A stretch of DNA of 64,000 bases from Chitinophagales bacterium. GTDB lineage: Bacteria; Bacteroidota; Bacteroidia; Chitinophagales; LD1. The notes beneath the pieces are model-generated. The model saw only the letters and a list, made by a program, of their open reading frames with translations, ran no database searches and was not told where the DNA came from. The position numbers were made by a program, and so were the translations under genes. This document shows, piece after piece, positions 1-9,675 of this stretch. Numbering within the stretch: position 1 is the stretch's first letter; each line of letters starts with the position of its first letter. The stretch lies in the NCBI GenBank assembly GCA_026129525.1, contig JAHCHW010000011.1:1-64000 (forward strand), read 5' to 3'.

Positions 1-1
1 C

Positions 2-40
2 AACGAGGTGTACAGCAAAAAACTCATTGTGGTGAAGTAG
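2..40 (+). CDS. C-terminal end of a secreted protein with T9SS sorting tail (partial)
   Basis: Only the last 12 codons are in the window, reading NEVYSKKLIVVK and then TAG at 38-40. This ending (a hydrophobic strand closing in KKLIVVK) is typical of type A C-terminal sorting domains of type IX secretion cargo in Bacteroidota. A strong terminator follows at 66-96, which supports this being a real gene end. Nothing can be said about the catalytic or structural part. Confidence 0.6.
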   Translation, partial: NEVYSKKLIVVK

Positions 41-65
41 GGAATACAATCAAAACAACAAAACA

Positions 66-96
66 AAAGGCGGAGGGGAATCTTCCGCCTTTTTGT
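66..96 (+). terminator. Intrinsic terminator
   Basis: Inverted repeat AAAGGCGGA (66-74) / TCCGCCTTT (84-92) followed by a T run. It lies 25 bases after the stop of the partial sorting-domain gene and ends that transcript. Confidence 0.85.
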
Positions 97-256
97 TTTT
101 GTGTAGAGGTGGATTTCATAAAATACACCTGTGCTCTCCTTAATGTGCTTTGAAAGCGTGAGAGAAATACTTATCGTGAAAATTGATAACCACAAAAAAT
201 ATAAAATTGCCTCTCGAGTTAAATTGTAAAAACAATCTTAAATCAACACTTACTCT

Positions 257-565
257 ATGAACACCTTTACCCCATACTACGCAGTAATTTTTACATCAGT
301 GAGAACAGATGTTGATGTCGGCTACAGCGATATGGCTGAACAAATGCTTGCCCTTGCAGCACAACAGCAGGGTTTTATGGGAGTAGAATCGGCACGAAAT
401 GAAACGGGCATTACCGTTTCGTACTGGAAAGATTTGGAGAGTATAAAGCAATGGAAACAACAAGCCGACCACCAATTGGCGCAACAACTCGGAAAAGAAA
501 AATGGTACTCGTACTACAAAGTAAGAATTTGCAAAGTGGAGCGAGAGTATGAGTTTAAGCCCTAA
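257..565 (+). CDS. Antibiotic biosynthesis monooxygenase (ABM)-fold protein
   Basis: 102-residue single-domain protein. The N-terminal YYAVIFTSVRT strand, the central GFMGVESAR and the YWKDLESIKQWKQ segment are the usual signatures of the ABM dimeric ferredoxin-like fold, to which small monooxygenases and many uncharacterised house-cleaning proteins belong. No signal peptide, so cytoplasmic. The substrate cannot be deduced. It stands alone, convergent with the PorT-like gene downstream. Family assignment is good; function is open. Confidence 0.75.
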   Translation: MNTFTPYYAVIFTSVRTDVDVGYSDMAEQMLALAAQQQGFMGVESARNETGITVSYWKDLESIKQWKQQADHQLAQQLGKEKWYSYYKVRICKVEREYEFKP

Positions 566-581
566 CAACCAGACGAGCCAA

Positions 582-1427
582 TCACTTTTTCTTCTTCACA
601 GTAACCGGGTCAAGAATATACATCATGCGGATGGTTATGCTGTTGTTATACATTTGGTTCACTTTAGTGAGCTGCCTGCCCAGCGAAGGCTTTAAGCCTA
701 TAAACGAATACTCGAACCTCGCTCCTATTCCGAACACTCGCTTAATAAGAAACTGAAAAGCTACTACACCTCCCAAATCAAAAGCACGTGGAGGGCGATC
801 TAACGCCAACTGCAAATTGTAAAGCGAGTTGGTTGGATTTCCGGAGTTATCGTATGCTTCAAACATCAGTTTATTACGCACAAGGTAATTAAAACTCAAC
901 CCCAAACTTGCCATCACCAATTTTTTATCGTGAATATTCAACATTACCGGTACCTGAATGTAATCCCAGTTTTGCCTGAAACGAAAAACTCCACTATAAG
1001 TGCCAAAAGTATCAGTGTAGTTAATCTGACTGAATTTTTGTGTAGCGCCTTTCATACCGTACACAATTTCAATACTGGCAGAAAAATTTTTATGAAACTT
1101 AACCATAGCGCCTATGCCCACATGCGCTCCGGGGTGTACATATCCTGCCTGATTATCGCCATCAATTTGAGAAAGATTTAAACCGCCTATAAACTGCGCC
1201 TTAAAAATTCCTTCCTTCTTGTAATCGGGTGATTCTTCATCTTCTGTTACAGTCTGTTTTTTTACTCTAACGGGCTTTTCATCATCATTGTTGTTTACTC
1301 TCGCACTATCTTGTTCTTGTCGTCTTTTCTTACCAAAATCAATGGTAAGTGCACCGTCTTTTATCTCTACCTGTCCAAAAATTAAGCAGGGCAACAACAA
1401 TATCCACAATGTGAGTTTCTTCTTCAT
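582..1427 (-). CDS. PorT-like outer membrane beta-barrel protein
   Basis: About 281 residues with an N-terminal signal peptide (MKKKLTLWILLLPCLIFGQ). A charged, low-complexity linker (roughly residues 30-70, rich in K, D and E) precedes a C-terminal half of alternating hydrophobic strands (FIGGLNLSQIDG, VGIGAMVKFHKNFSASIEI) like the OMP_b-brl_2/PorT family of Bacteroidota. The ATG at 1427 is preferred to the upstream in-frame TTG at 1433 because it starts the signal peptide directly. Predicted to sit in the outer membrane; its role is unknown. Confidence 0.75.
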   Translation of the reverse strand: MKKKLTLWILLLPCLIFGQVEIKDGALTIDFGKKRRQEQDSARVNNNDDEKPVRVKKQTVTEDEESPDYKKEGIFKAQFIGGLNLSQIDGDNQAGYVHPGAHVGIGAMVKFHKNFSASIEIVYGMKGATQKFSQINYTDTFGTYSGVFRFRQNWDYIQVPVMLNIHDKKLVMASLGLSFNYLVRNKLMFEAYDNSGNPTNSLYNLQLALDRPPRAFDLGGVVAFQFLIKRVFGIGARFEYSFIGLKPSLGRQLTKVNQMYNNSITIRMMYILDPVTVKKKK

Positions 1428-1514
1428 GCTCAATAATTTGAGGCGAATATTTTCGTTTCAGTTTAGTAAGTCAAGTTTAACGCTGAAAATCGGCAATCAA
1501 TAATACAACAAACC

Positions 1515-1802
1515 ATGAGTTTCAAATATAATGCAGCATTACTCCGAAAAATAGAGGATATTTTTAAAGAAGGAGGCTACACGGTGCGCTATGAAAAAGG
1601 AAATTTTCAGAACGGCTACTGCATTCTTGAAAAAAGAAGAGTAGTGGTTATCAATAAATTTCACGAAGTGGATGCCAAAATAAATTCCATGATGGAAATT
1701 TTGGTAAACATTCAGGATTTGGAATTGGAAAACCTTTCAAGCGAAAGTGCTGAACTGTTTCAACAAGTGAAAACAGAGAAAGCCGATTTATTCAACGGAT
1801 AA
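1515..1802 (+). CDS. Conserved hypothetical protein, 95 aa
   Basis: Small soluble protein with no signal peptide or membrane segment. It begins SFKYNAALLRKIEDIFKEGGYTVRYEKGNF and has a Cys-Ile-Leu-Glu strand, an amphipathic helix and an acidic C-terminus. I recognise no family. It lies 46 bases upstream of the MBL-fold hydrolase gene on the same strand, so the two are probably co-transcribed. The clean start, stop and lack of competing frames make it a credible gene. Confidence 0.75.
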   Translation: MSFKYNAALLRKIEDIFKEGGYTVRYEKGNFQNGYCILEKRRVVVINKFHEVDAKINSMMEILVNIQDLELENLSSESAELFQQVKTEKADLFNG

Positions 1803-1848
1803 TTTTACGGAACACGGAAAGTAGTTTCGTTACCGTTACATTAGCAGT

Positions 1849-2628
1849 ATGGAGATTACTTTTCTCGGCACAGGTACTTCGGGCGGTGTTCCCCTTATTG
1901 GTTGCCAATGCCTTGTTTGCCGCAGCACTAACCAACGCGATAAACGACTTCGCACTTCCATACTCGTTAAATCGAACAACGTAACGTTAGTAGTAGATTG
2001 CGGGCCCGATTTTCGTCAGCAAATGTTGCGCGAAGACGTACGAAGCATTGATGCCATACTAATGACGCACCAACACAAAGACCATACAGGCGGCATTGAC
2101 GACATCCGCTCGTTCAACTTTATCAATAAAAAGCCGGTTGATTTTTATTGTGATTATCCTACCGAGTTAGGAATTAAAGAACAATACTCCTACGCATTTA
2201 CAGAAACTGATTATCCGTATTTGCCCAAAATGAATTTTATCCGAATTGCCGAAGATGCATTTACTATTGGTGATTTAAGCATTTTGCCCATTGAGGTAAT
2301 GCACGCCAACATGCCGGTGAAGGGTTTTCGGTTTACCGAAGCAGGAAACCCGAACGCGTTTACTTATGTAACCGATGCAAAAACCATTGCAAAAGCAGAG
2401 CGCGATAAAATGCGCAAATCAGAAGTTTTAGTATTAAATGCCCTACGCGAAGCAGACCATTATTCGCATTTAACGGTAGAGGAAGCATTAGAAGTTGTGC
2501 GCGATGTAAAACCGAGAAAAACTTTTTTTACGCACATGAGCCATCAGTTTGGCTTGCATGCCGAAATGGAGAAAAGTTTACCGGATAACATTGCCCCTGC
2601 GCATGACGGGCTGAAAATAGTAGTCTGA
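1849..2628 (+). CDS. MBL-fold metal-dependent hydrolase (PhnP-like)
   Basis: 259 residues. The opening MEITFLGTGTSGGVPLIGC and the metal motif THQHKDHTGG (about residues 74-83) mark a metallo-beta-lactamase-fold phosphodiesterase of the PhnP/RNase Z branch. Further metal ligands are visible in VMHANMPVKG, TYVTDAKTI and the C-terminal THMSHQFGLHAE. The two cysteines CQCLVC near residue 20 resemble the additional zinc site of PhnP. No phosphonate genes are nearby, so the substrate is probably another cyclic phosphodiester. Cytoplasmic. Confidence 0.85.
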   Translation: MEITFLGTGTSGGVPLIGCQCLVCRSTNQRDKRLRTSILVKSNNVTLVVDCGPDFRQQMLREDVRSIDAILMTHQHKDHTGGIDDIRSFNFINKKPVDFYCDYPTELGIKEQYSYAFTETDYPYLPKMNFIRIAEDAFTIGDLSILPIEVMHANMPVKGFRFTEAGNPNAFTYVTDAKTIAKAERDKMRKSEVLVLNALREADHYSHLTVEEALEVVRDVKPRKTFFTHMSHQFGLHAEMEKSLPDNIAPAHDGLKIVV

Positions 2629-2654
2629 TTTTCTTGAAAAGAATGAGCTTCAGA

Positions 2655-3878
2655 CTATCCTGCTATTGCCTTAATACCCGGCAATTCTTTTCCTTCAAAA
2701 TATTCGAGCATAGCACCGCCACCAGTAGAAACATAACTTACTTTATCGGCTAACTGAAATTTGTTTACAGCCGCTACGCTATCCCCCCCTCCTACTAAAC
2801 TGAAAGCTCCACTATCGGTTGCTGCTGCAATGGCTTTGGCAATTTCTTTTGTTCCATTCTGAAATTTTTCCATTTCGAAAACGCCCATGGGCCCGTTCCA
2901 TAGAATAATTTTTGATGAAAGAATTACCTGCGTGAAATCATAAACCGCCTTGGCGGCTATATCCAAGCCCATCCAGCCATCGGGAATGGCATTACTATCG
3001 GCAATTGATGAATTCGCGTCAGCATCAAACTTATCGGCAACTACACTATCAACAGGCAATAAAAGGTTTACATTTTTTTCTTGTGCCTTTTCAATCAGTT
3101 GCAATGCCAGCTCCAACTTGTCATCCTCCACCAAACTGTTTCCTGTTTTTCCGCCCATAGCTTTAAAAAAGGTGTAAGCCATACCACCGCCAATCAAAAT
3201 GTTATCGGCTTTATTCAACAGATTTTCAATCAGCAAAATTTTATCGGAAACTTTTGCCCCACCAAGTATTGCCGTAAACGGTTTTTCGGTACTGTTCAAC
3301 ACTTTGTTGGCATTGCTTACTTCATCTGCCATCAGATAACCGAACATTTTGTTCTCGGCAGTAAAGTAGTTAGCAACAATAGTGGTTGATGCATGAGCAC
3401 GATGGGCTGTGCCGAAGGCATCGTTTACATACACATCGCCATGCTTTGCCAATTTCTCCGAAAAACCGGCATCTCCTTTTTCTTCTTCTTTGTAAAAGCG
3501 AAGATTTTCCAGCAACAGAACCTCACCGGCTTTCAACGAAGACGAGAGAGCAAATGCCTCATCGCCTACACAATCAGTTGCAAACTTTACCTCAACACCC
3601 AACAATACTGCCAAAGGTTTCACAACATGCTTCAGTGTGTGTTTTTCAAAATCAACTGTGCCGTCTTCTTTCAGTTTTTTCAACGGACGACCTAAGTGGC
3701 TCATAAGCACTACCGCCCCGCCATCACTTAAGATTTTTTTAATGGTTGGCAACGCCCCGCGAATACGCGTATCATCCGCTACGGCAAATGTTTTTTTATC
3801 GAGCGGTACATTAAAGTCCACTCTCACTAAAGCACGTTTACCTGAAAAGTTATAGGAATCAACTGTTTTAAAGTTCAT
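2655..3878 (-). CDS. pgk: Phosphoglycerate kinase
   Basis: 407 residues, slightly longer than the usual 390-400. It interconverts 1,3-bisphosphoglycerate + ADP and 3-phosphoglycerate + ATP in glycolysis. Seen directly: RVDFNVPLD near residue 20, SHLGRP near residue 60, [21 protein letters not shown], the nucleotide-binding [19 protein letters not shown], and C-terminal [12 protein letters not shown]. The sequence is full length with no odd residue. It lies alone between the convergent MBL hydrolase gene and the terminator of the respiratory operon. Confidence 0.98.
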   Translation of the reverse strand: MNFKTVDSYNFSGKRALVRVDFNVPLDKKTFAVADDTRIRGALPTIKKILSDGGAVVLMSHLGRPLKKLKEDGTVDFEKHTLKHVVKPLAVLLGVEVKFATDCVGDEAFALSSSLKAGEVLLLENLRFYKEEEKGDAGFSEKLAKHGDVYVNDAFGTAHRAHASTTIVANYFTAENKMFGYLMADEVSNANKVLNSTEKPFTAILGGAKVSDKILLIENLLNKADNILIGGGMAYTFFKAMGGKTGNSLVEDDKLELALQLIEKAQEKNVNLLLPVDSVVADKFDADANSSIADSNAIPDGWMGLDIAAKAVYDFTQVILSSKIILWNGPMGVFEMEKFQNGTKEIAKAIAAATDSGAFSLVGGGDSVAAVNKFQLADKVSYVSTGGGAMLEYFEGKELPGIKAIAG

Positions 3879-3942
3879 AGCCTGAAATTTGCGGGCGAAA
3901 ATAGAATCATTCGCTTTAGCCGCAAATGCAATTGCACATAAA

Positions 3943-3968
3943 CAAAAAAGGAGCGCATGGCACTCCTT
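3943..3968 (-). terminator. Terminator of the ACIII-oxidase operon
   Basis: On the minus strand a 9-bp stem with one G-U wobble (arms 48-56 and 60-68 of the 3900s) and a 3-base loop is followed by a T run. It lies 27 bases after the stop of the last oxidase gene and ends the long respiratory transcript. Confidence 0.85.
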
Positions 3969-3994
3969 CCTAATAAAATGAAAATGATTACTGT

Positions 3995-4369
3995 TTAGAA
4001 AATATTCAGCAGGTTACGCATGGCATGCCAGCTTCCTCCATCAACCGCAAAGGCAATAATTGCCCAAATTAAGAACAAGAACGGCAACAGGATAGTCCTT
4101 TTAAACCATGGTGTTTCATGGTTTACGTGCATAAAAATACCCATAATGTAAACCACCTTTACTACCGACATAACCGCCATAAACAAGTTTAGCCACAGTT
4201 TGGGGCCACCACCTTGAGGATATATCTTGTCGTAAATCATGGCGCAGCCTACTTCTACAACGGTAACGATGGAAAGAATAATAATGGTTTTAAGAACAGA
4301 TTGTTTACCGTCTTTGTATTCTTGCTCTGTCCAATGCAGGTGCCCTTCGGTTGGAGTTTCAAAGTTCAT
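3995..4369 (-). CDS. Cytochrome c oxidase subunit IV-type protein
   Basis: 124 residues with three membrane helices ([61 protein letters not shown]), matching the prokaryotic COX4/CyoD-like small subunit. It is thought to stabilise the oxidase rather than carry cofactors. It is the last gene of the operon, 52 bases after the subunit III gene. Confidence 0.85.
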   Translation of the reverse strand: MNFETPTEGHLHWTEQEYKDGKQSVLKTIIILSIVTVVEVGCAMIYDKIYPQGGGPKLWLNLFMAVMSVVKVVYIMGIFMHVNHETPWFKRTILLPFLFLIWAIIAFAVDGGSWHAMRNLLNIF

Positions 4370-4421
4370 GTTGTATAAGTTAAGGGTTAATCATTATTAA
4401 TAAATCGTTAATAGATACTTT

Positions 4422-5111
4422 TTAAAGCAGATAGAAGCATAGGAATACATACACCCACACCAAATCTACAAAGTGCCAGTATAAGCCAATCTTCTCTACC
4501 ATTTCGTAGTGTCCTACCTTTTCAAATCGTCCACCGGCAGCCGAAACAGCCAGCCATATATTCAATACAACTCCGCCAAATACGTGCATACCGTGAAAGC
4601 CCGTAATCACAAAAAACAACTGTCCGAAGTTCGTGATTTTAGTAGTAGCTGTTGCTGTTGTGGGAGTCATACCATCATGTATAAGGTGCGTCCACTCCAA
4701 ATACTGACAAAACAAAAATCCGATGCCGCATATAATGGTAGGAATCAAAAATTTAACCACCCCCCACTTGTTCATGCGGTAGCCCTCTTGTACGGCACGA
4801 ACCATCGTCCAAGAACTTAAAATGAGCAGGAACGTCATAAATGAAACAAACACCAACGGTGCATTCACTCCATGAAACATATCGAGCGGAATGGAAGAAA
4901 AAACCTCAGCCGGATTAGGCCATGCATCTGCCTGTGCAAAACGCAGCGCTGCATAAGCTATAAGGAAAGAGGCAAACGTGAATGTATCAGAGATAAGGAA
5001 ATACCACATCATTATCTTTCCGTAGCTGATTTTGAAAGGCGAGTGTCCGCCACTCCACAATTCCTTACTTGTTTGCGCTCCGTGTCCGTGTTCTAAAGTT
5101 GCTTGAGCCAT
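4422..5111 (-). CDS. Cytochrome c oxidase subunit III
   Basis: 229 residues with about five membrane helices. The motifs YFLISDTFTFASFLIAY, EWTHLIHDG, VITGFHGMHVFGGVV and the final YWHFVDLVWVYVF are diagnostic of heme-copper oxidase subunit III. The conserved Glu of EWTHL lies close to the proton-uptake site in known structures. It is the second of two adjacent subunit III-like genes; together with 5134-5763 it gives a paired arrangement. Confidence 0.92.
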   Translation of the reverse strand: MAQATLEHGHGAQTSKELWSGGHSPFKISYGKIMMWYFLISDTFTFASFLIAYAALRFAQADAWPNPAEVFSSIPLDMFHGVNAPLVFVSFMTFLLILSSWTMVRAVQEGYRMNKWGVVKFLIPTIICGIGFLFCQYLEWTHLIHDGMTPTTATATTKITNFGQLFFVITGFHGMHVFGGVVLNIWLAVSAAGGRFEKVGHYEMVEKIGLYWHFVDLVWVYVFLCFYLL

Positions 5112-5133
5112 TGTATTGTTTTATGCTTTTTAA

Positions 5134-5763
5134 TTATTGATAGTTCATTACAAAAAAGATGTACAAATACACCCATACTATATCTACAAAATGCCAGTAG
5201 CTTGCAAGCATTTCCAAATTCAATTGTCTTTTAGGATTGATAATATCGCGTAATTCGTAAAGAGGGTCGTTGCGCTCTTTTACGGCAAATACCAGAAAGA
5301 TGAGCATAACCACCAACCCACCTGCAATATGCGCTCCGTGTGCGGCTGTAATCAAATAAATAAACGATGCGGAGATTGTCCCTGTCAATGTCATGCCCAT
5401 TGCCTGCAAATTCAACCAACCTATTAACTGCAGAACGAGAAACAACACTGCCAGCACAAAGGAAGCAAACATAAGCCAGCGGAAAGCTGCAAACTTTGTT
5501 TTGCGGTAACAAATCAAAGCGGCATGAATAGTGGCGCTTACACCTACCACCGTAATAGTGCTGAACAGAAATACATTCGGCAAACGGAAGTTTTCCCAAG
5601 CGCGGAAGTCGCCCTTTTTTACCAGCAAAGCACTTGTAAGCGCGGCAAAAAACATGGTCATGGAAGCCATAGCCAGCCACAAAGCAAATTTTTGCGGATG
5701 CACACCCGTGTACTCAGTCTTTTGTTTTAAAATGTCTTTCTCGCTCAAAGTAACTTCCATCAT
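5134..5763 (-). CDS. Second cytochrome c oxidase subunit III-family protein
   Basis: 209 residues, five predicted membrane helices. HPQKFALWLAMASMTMFFAALTSA at the N-terminus and SYWHFVDIVWVYLYIFFV at the C-terminus place it in the subunit III family, but it is diverged from the neighbour at 4422-5111. The start codons at 5763 or 5760 overlap the stop of ctaB, indicating translational coupling. Two subunit III-type proteins in one oxidase operon are common in Bacteroidota. Confidence 0.9.
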   Translation of the reverse strand: MMEVTLSEKDILKQKTEYTGVHPQKFALWLAMASMTMFFAALTSALLVKKGDFRAWENFRLPNVFLFSTITVVGVSATIHAALICYRKTKFAAFRWLMFASFVLAVLFLVLQLIGWLNLQAMGMTLTGTISASFIYLITAAHGAHIAGGLVVMLIFLVFAVKERNDPLYELRDIINPKRQLNLEMLASYWHFVDIVWVYLYIFFVMNYQ

Positions 5764-6659
5764 AGTTTATCTAAAACCAACGCCAATTGCATAACAGGCA
5801 AATACAGAAACGAACCAAACATGAGCACTCGTGCCGATTTATCATCGCACTTCGTGTAGTGTTTCCATGCCATCCACAAAAACACCACACCCGCAGCTAC
5901 AATAAACAAGTTGCCGATAAAGCCCACCATATTAAAGAAGTAGGGAATCATGGAAACCACCAACAGCAACGAACAGTAAATAACACTCTGTATAGCGCTC
6001 ATACTTGTTTTCCCGCTCGATGAAGGCAACAGCATAATGCCTGCCTTCAGGTAATCTTCGTACTGCAACCAGGCAATGGACCAAAAGTGCGGAAACTGCC
6101 AAACAAACTGAATGCTGAATAACACTACCGCTACATAATCAATTTGACCGGTGTAGCACACGTAACCAATCATAGGTGGCAGTGCTCCGGGAATAGCGCC
6201 TACAAAAACCGCTACCGATGATACCCGTTTTAAAGGCGTGTAAACAAATGCGTAACTCAACAAGGAAATAGCGGAAAGCACACCGGCTACAGGATTAAAT
6301 TTCCATGTAAGCAACAGGATGCCTGAAATACCGAAAACACCCGCAGCCATCACCGCTTCGGTTACGCTCATGCGATCCGAGGGTAAAGGGCGATTCTGTG
6401 TTCTCGTCATCAGTTTGTCAATATCCTTTTCTATGATTTGGTTAATGGCATTCGATGCACCTGTAACCAGCATACCGCCTAAAGCCAACCATACCAGCGC
6501 TGTGATATTGTAAAGTCCGTTCACTGCAATCATATAACCAATAACTGCCGAAAACACTACCAAAAAACTAAGGCGGAACTTTGCCAGCATGGCATAGTCA
6601 GCTATTTTTTGCGATAGCATACTCCACTTGGTTACCTGTATGGTTGTTGCTTTTTCCAC
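5760..6659 (-). CDS. ctaB: Protoheme IX farnesyltransferase (heme O synthase)
   Basis: 299 residues, a UbiA-superfamily prenyltransferase with about nine membrane helices. It transfers a farnesyl group to heme b to make heme O, the precursor of the heme A of the oxidase. The prenyl-diphosphate motif NAINQIIEKDIDKLMTRTQNRP shows the expected Asn/Asp pattern, and a second polar loop reads YTPLKR. The start used is GTG at 6659; a later internal Met is possible. It sits inside the oxidase operon next to the subunits that need its product. No ctaA is visible here. Confidence 0.95.
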   Translation of the reverse strand: MEKATTIQVTKWSMLSQKIADYAMLAKFRLSFLVVFSAVIGYMIAVNGLYNITALVWLALGGMLVTGASNAINQIIEKDIDKLMTRTQNRPLPSDRMSVTEAVMAAGVFGISGILLLTWKFNPVAGVLSAISLLSYAFVYTPLKRVSSVAVFVGAIPGALPPMIGYVCYTGQIDYVAVVLFSIQFVWQFPHFWSIAWLQYEDYLKAGIMLLPSSSGKTSMSAIQSVIYCSLLLVVSMIPYFFNMVGFIGNLFIVAAGVVFLWMAWKHYTKCDDKSARVLMFGSFLYLPVMQLALVLDKL

Positions 6660-6681
6660 TTTCCAAACACTAAATTAAGTA

Positions 6682-8508
6682 TTAAGAATGTTCGGTTTCA
6701 CCGGGCTTCAACGGCTCGGTTTGTTGAATAAACTCCTTCCCGTTTACATTAAAATCGTAAGGCCAACGGTGAACTGCCGGAATTTCGTTAGGCCAGTTGC
6801 CGTGCAGCCTGTCAATAGGTGCTGTCCATTCCATTGTAGTTGACCCCCACGGGTTAGCATATTCATAACCATCGGCTTTCTTCTCTCCTTTCAACTCGCG
6901 CCCTTTAAAAATGCTGTAGAAGAAATTTACTACAAACACCAACTGTCCAAGGAAAACGATAATTGCCGCAACACTTATGAAAGCTGCAAGGCTATCGAAG
7001 TTGTTGAAGGTTTCGAAATTGGCGTAAGTATAGTAGCGTCTTGGCAAGCCGGTCATAAAGTGCATAGGGAAGAAAATAGCATACGCACCTACTAACGTAA
7101 TATAAAAGTGAATTTGACCAAGCGTTTCGTTCATGTATTTGCCGTACATACGCGGAAACCAGTGATACACACCGGCAAACATTCCGAAGAATGCCGCCAC
7201 ACCCATCACTATATGGAAGTGTGCTACCACAAACATGGTATCATGCAACTGAATGTCTATCGCAGAGTTACCGAGCGCAATTCCGGTAAGACCTCCGGTA
7301 ATGAACATGGATACAAAACCAATGGCAAACAGCGCAGCCGATGACAAGCGCACTTTTCCGCGCCAAATGGTTCCAATCCAGTTAAATACTTTAATAGCGG
7401 AAGGGATGGCAATGAGCAGTGTAAACAAGGTGAAGATGGCTCCTAAGTTCGGATTCAATCCTGTTACAAACATGTGGTGTGCCCACACAATAAACGAGAG
7501 CACAAGAATGGCAATAATGGAAAGCACCATCGCCTTGTAACCAAAAATAGGTTTACGCGAGTGAACAGAAAGCACTTCGGAAACCAAACCCATGGCAGGA
7601 AGAATAATGATATACACTTCAGGGTGACCCAAAAACCAGAACAAGTGCTGGAATAAAATTGGTGAGCCGCCTTTGTAGCCTAACAACTGTCCGTTGATGA
7701 TAATGTTGTTGAGGTAGAAACTCGTATCCAACAAACGGTCGAACTCCAGCAACACAGCGCCTGCCAACAAAGCCGGGAACGAAAGAATTCCAATCACCGC
7801 AGTAAACATAAGCGCCCATACGGTCAAAGGCAATTTCATCATAGTCATTCCCTTCGTACGCATGTTCAGCACAGTAGCTACGTAGTTCAAACCACCTAAC
7901 AATGCCGATACAATGAATAAGCTCATACCGAGTATCCAAAGGTCGAAACCGATTCCCGAACCGAGGTTAACACTTGTATCGCGTAAACCGTTCAGTGGGG
8001 GGTAAGCTGTCCAACCGCCCGATGCAGGACCTGTTTGAACAAAAAACGAAAACAACATCACCACACCGGCTGCCAAAAAGAACCAGTACGAAAGCATGTT
8101 GATGAAAGGCGAAGCCATATCGCGCGCACCTATTTGGTAAGGGATAAGCAGGTTTGCAAAAGTTCCGCTCAAACCTCCCGTTAGTACGAAGAACACAAGG
8201 ATGGTTCCGTGCATGGTAACGAGTGCATAGTAAAACTCGTTGCTTATTTTGCCGCCTTCAGCCCACTTGCCGAGGAAAGTTTCCAGAAACGGAAAAGTTT
8301 CGTTGGGCCAGCCTAACTGCAAGCGAAAAAGCACCGAAAGCAAGCCGCCCACAATGCCCCAAAAAATTCCGGTGATAAGAAACTGCTTTCCTATCATTTT
8401 ATGATCCTGACTGAAAATGTATTTCGTCAGAAAAGTTTCTTCGTGATGATGGTGCTCTTCATGCGTGTCGTGAGCATGAGCGTGTTCTACGGTGTGAGCA
8501 GTTTGCAT
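6682..8508 (-). CDS. ctaD: Cytochrome c oxidase subunit I, A-family
   Basis: 608 residues and about 12-13 membrane helices. It is the catalytic subunit that reduces O2 and pumps protons. Visible: the low-spin heme His in VTMHGTILVFF, FLGHPEVYIIILPA with CuB His, cross-linked Tyr and A1-type Glu, the CuB pair in VWAHHMFVTG, and HDTMFVVAHFHIVMG with both heme ligands. A His-rich N-terminal tail (HTVEHAHAHDTHEEHHHHEE) may bind metal. This is a full canonical set of residues, in contrast to the NOR-like subunit at 34875. Confidence 0.98.
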   Translation of the reverse strand: MQTAHTVEHAHAHDTHEEHHHHEETFLTKYIFSQDHKMIGKQFLITGIFWGIVGGLLSVLFRLQLGWPNETFPFLETFLGKWAEGGKISNEFYYALVTMHGTILVFFVLTGGLSGTFANLLIPYQIGARDMASPFINMLSYWFFLAAGVVMLFSFFVQTGPASGGWTAYPPLNGLRDTSVNLGSGIGFDLWILGMSLFIVSALLGGLNYVATVLNMRTKGMTMMKLPLTVWALMFTAVIGILSFPALLAGAVLLEFDRLLDTSFYLNNIIINGQLLGYKGGSPILFQHLFWFLGHPEVYIIILPAMGLVSEVLSVHSRKPIFGYKAMVLSIIAILVLSFIVWAHHMFVTGLNPNLGAIFTLFTLLIAIPSAIKVFNWIGTIWRGKVRLSSAALFAIGFVSMFITGGLTGIALGNSAIDIQLHDTMFVVAHFHIVMGVAAFFGMFAGVYHWFPRMYGKYMNETLGQIHFYITLVGAYAIFFPMHFMTGLPRRYYTYANFETFNNFDSLAAFISVAAIIVFLGQLVFVVNFFYSIFKGRELKGEKKADGYEYANPWGSTTMEWTAPIDRLHGNWPNEIPAVHRWPYDFNVNGKEFIQQTEPLKPGETEHS

Positions 8509-8537
8509 ATTGATAACAGTGTTTTAGTCGTTCGAAA

Positions 8538-9641
8538 TTATTTATTGGTCAACATTGCCTGTACCTTGGTTTCGGTGGTTCCGGTTACTTCGGCTTTAGG
8601 CTCGTCAGTTGTTTTTGGTTTTACGCTTTCATAAGCAGCAGCCTGCTGGCTAACCCATGCATCGTATTCTGCCTGCGATACCACTACTACTTCTTTCTGC
8701 ATACCGTAGTGTGATTTTCCGCACAATTCGGCACAAGCCAGTTCGTACTTAAAAGTTTTCCAGCGTTGCTCGCCTGTTTCAGGATTTACCGTTTGCCACC
8801 ATGGTTCAGTGCTCAGGTAATCCTGCATTTCTTTGGTGGTCATGGTTGGGGTAAAATAAAATTCGGTAGGAATGCCCGGTACACAGTCCATTTTTACACG
8901 GAAGTGAGGCAGATAGAAGCTGTGCAACACATCCTGTGCACCTAATTTCATCAACACCGGCTTGTTCTTTACCAAGTAAATTTTATCAGCCATAAAATCA
9001 TCGTGGCTCTTGGCATCTTCCCAGTTAATACCCAGTTCGTTGGTGGGAGAAATGTGGGTAGCATCAATAATGCGGTCGCCTAATTTTCCGTCTTTGCCGG
9101 GGTAGCGTATAATCCAGTTAAACTGTTTTCCGGTTACTTCCACCACCATCATGTTTTTATCGCGGGCTTCTACATTAAAAATCTTCATCCACTCATACAT
9201 ACCCATCGCAATTAAACCGGTAAGCACCACAGCAGGAATTACCGTCCAAACTACTTCCAAAGTATTGTTGTGCGGATAGAAATACGATTCGTGTCCGCGG
9301 CTTTCGTTGTAACGGTAAGCAAAGTAAAACAGCGCTACCTGCGTAAGGAAAAACACCACTCCTATAATAAGCATGGTAATGTTGAACAACTGATCGGTTT
9401 TTACACCGTGCTCCGAAGCGGCTTTGGGAACCATTACCGGAACAAGCTCTTTAAAGGAATAAGCAGAGCCGGCAAACATCACAATCAAAAAACCAAGTAA
9501 CAAATAACCGTTTACTCTGCTCTGTCCGGTAAAATCCATTTTGCCGGTTTTAAGCACCAGCGACAATTCATTGGCTCTTGCTATAAGCACCAGAACGGCA
9601 AACAGCAGAACGATGACCACAAAACTTAAAAATGCTACCAT
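8538..9641 (-). CDS. ctaC: Cytochrome c oxidase subunit II (CuA)
   Basis: 367 residues, longer than usual because of an extra N-terminal helix (VAFLSFVVIVLLFAVLVLIA) and a Thr/Lys-rich tail. Two further helices precede the periplasmic cupredoxin domain. The CuA site is complete: the His in VLHSFYLPHF and the CAELCGKSHYGMQ stretch with two Cys, His and Met. It accepts electrons from the cytochrome c side of ACIII encoded just upstream. No fused cytochrome c domain, unlike the subunit II at 33935. Confidence 0.96.
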   Translation of the reverse strand: MVAFLSFVVIVLLFAVLVLIARANELSLVLKTGKMDFTGQSRVNGYLLLGFLIVMFAGSAYSFKELVPVMVPKAASEHGVKTDQLFNITMLIIGVVFFLTQVALFYFAYRYNESRGHESYFYPHNNTLEVVWTVIPAVVLTGLIAMGMYEWMKIFNVEARDKNMMVVEVTGKQFNWIIRYPGKDGKLGDRIIDATHISPTNELGINWEDAKSHDDFMADKIYLVKNKPVLMKLGAQDVLHSFYLPHFRVKMDCVPGIPTEFYFTPTMTTKEMQDYLSTEPWWQTVNPETGEQRWKTFKYELACAELCGKSHYGMQKEVVVVSQAEYDAWVSQQAAAYESVKPKTTDEPKAEVTGTTETKVQAMLTNK

Positions 9642-9675
9642 GTGTATTTAATTATTTTCCGTTTTATCAATTCAA

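Noticed and set aside
2629-2654. Bidirectional terminator between the MBL hydrolase and pgk
   Set aside because: Only a weak TTTTC/GAAAA repeat is visible, too short to call.
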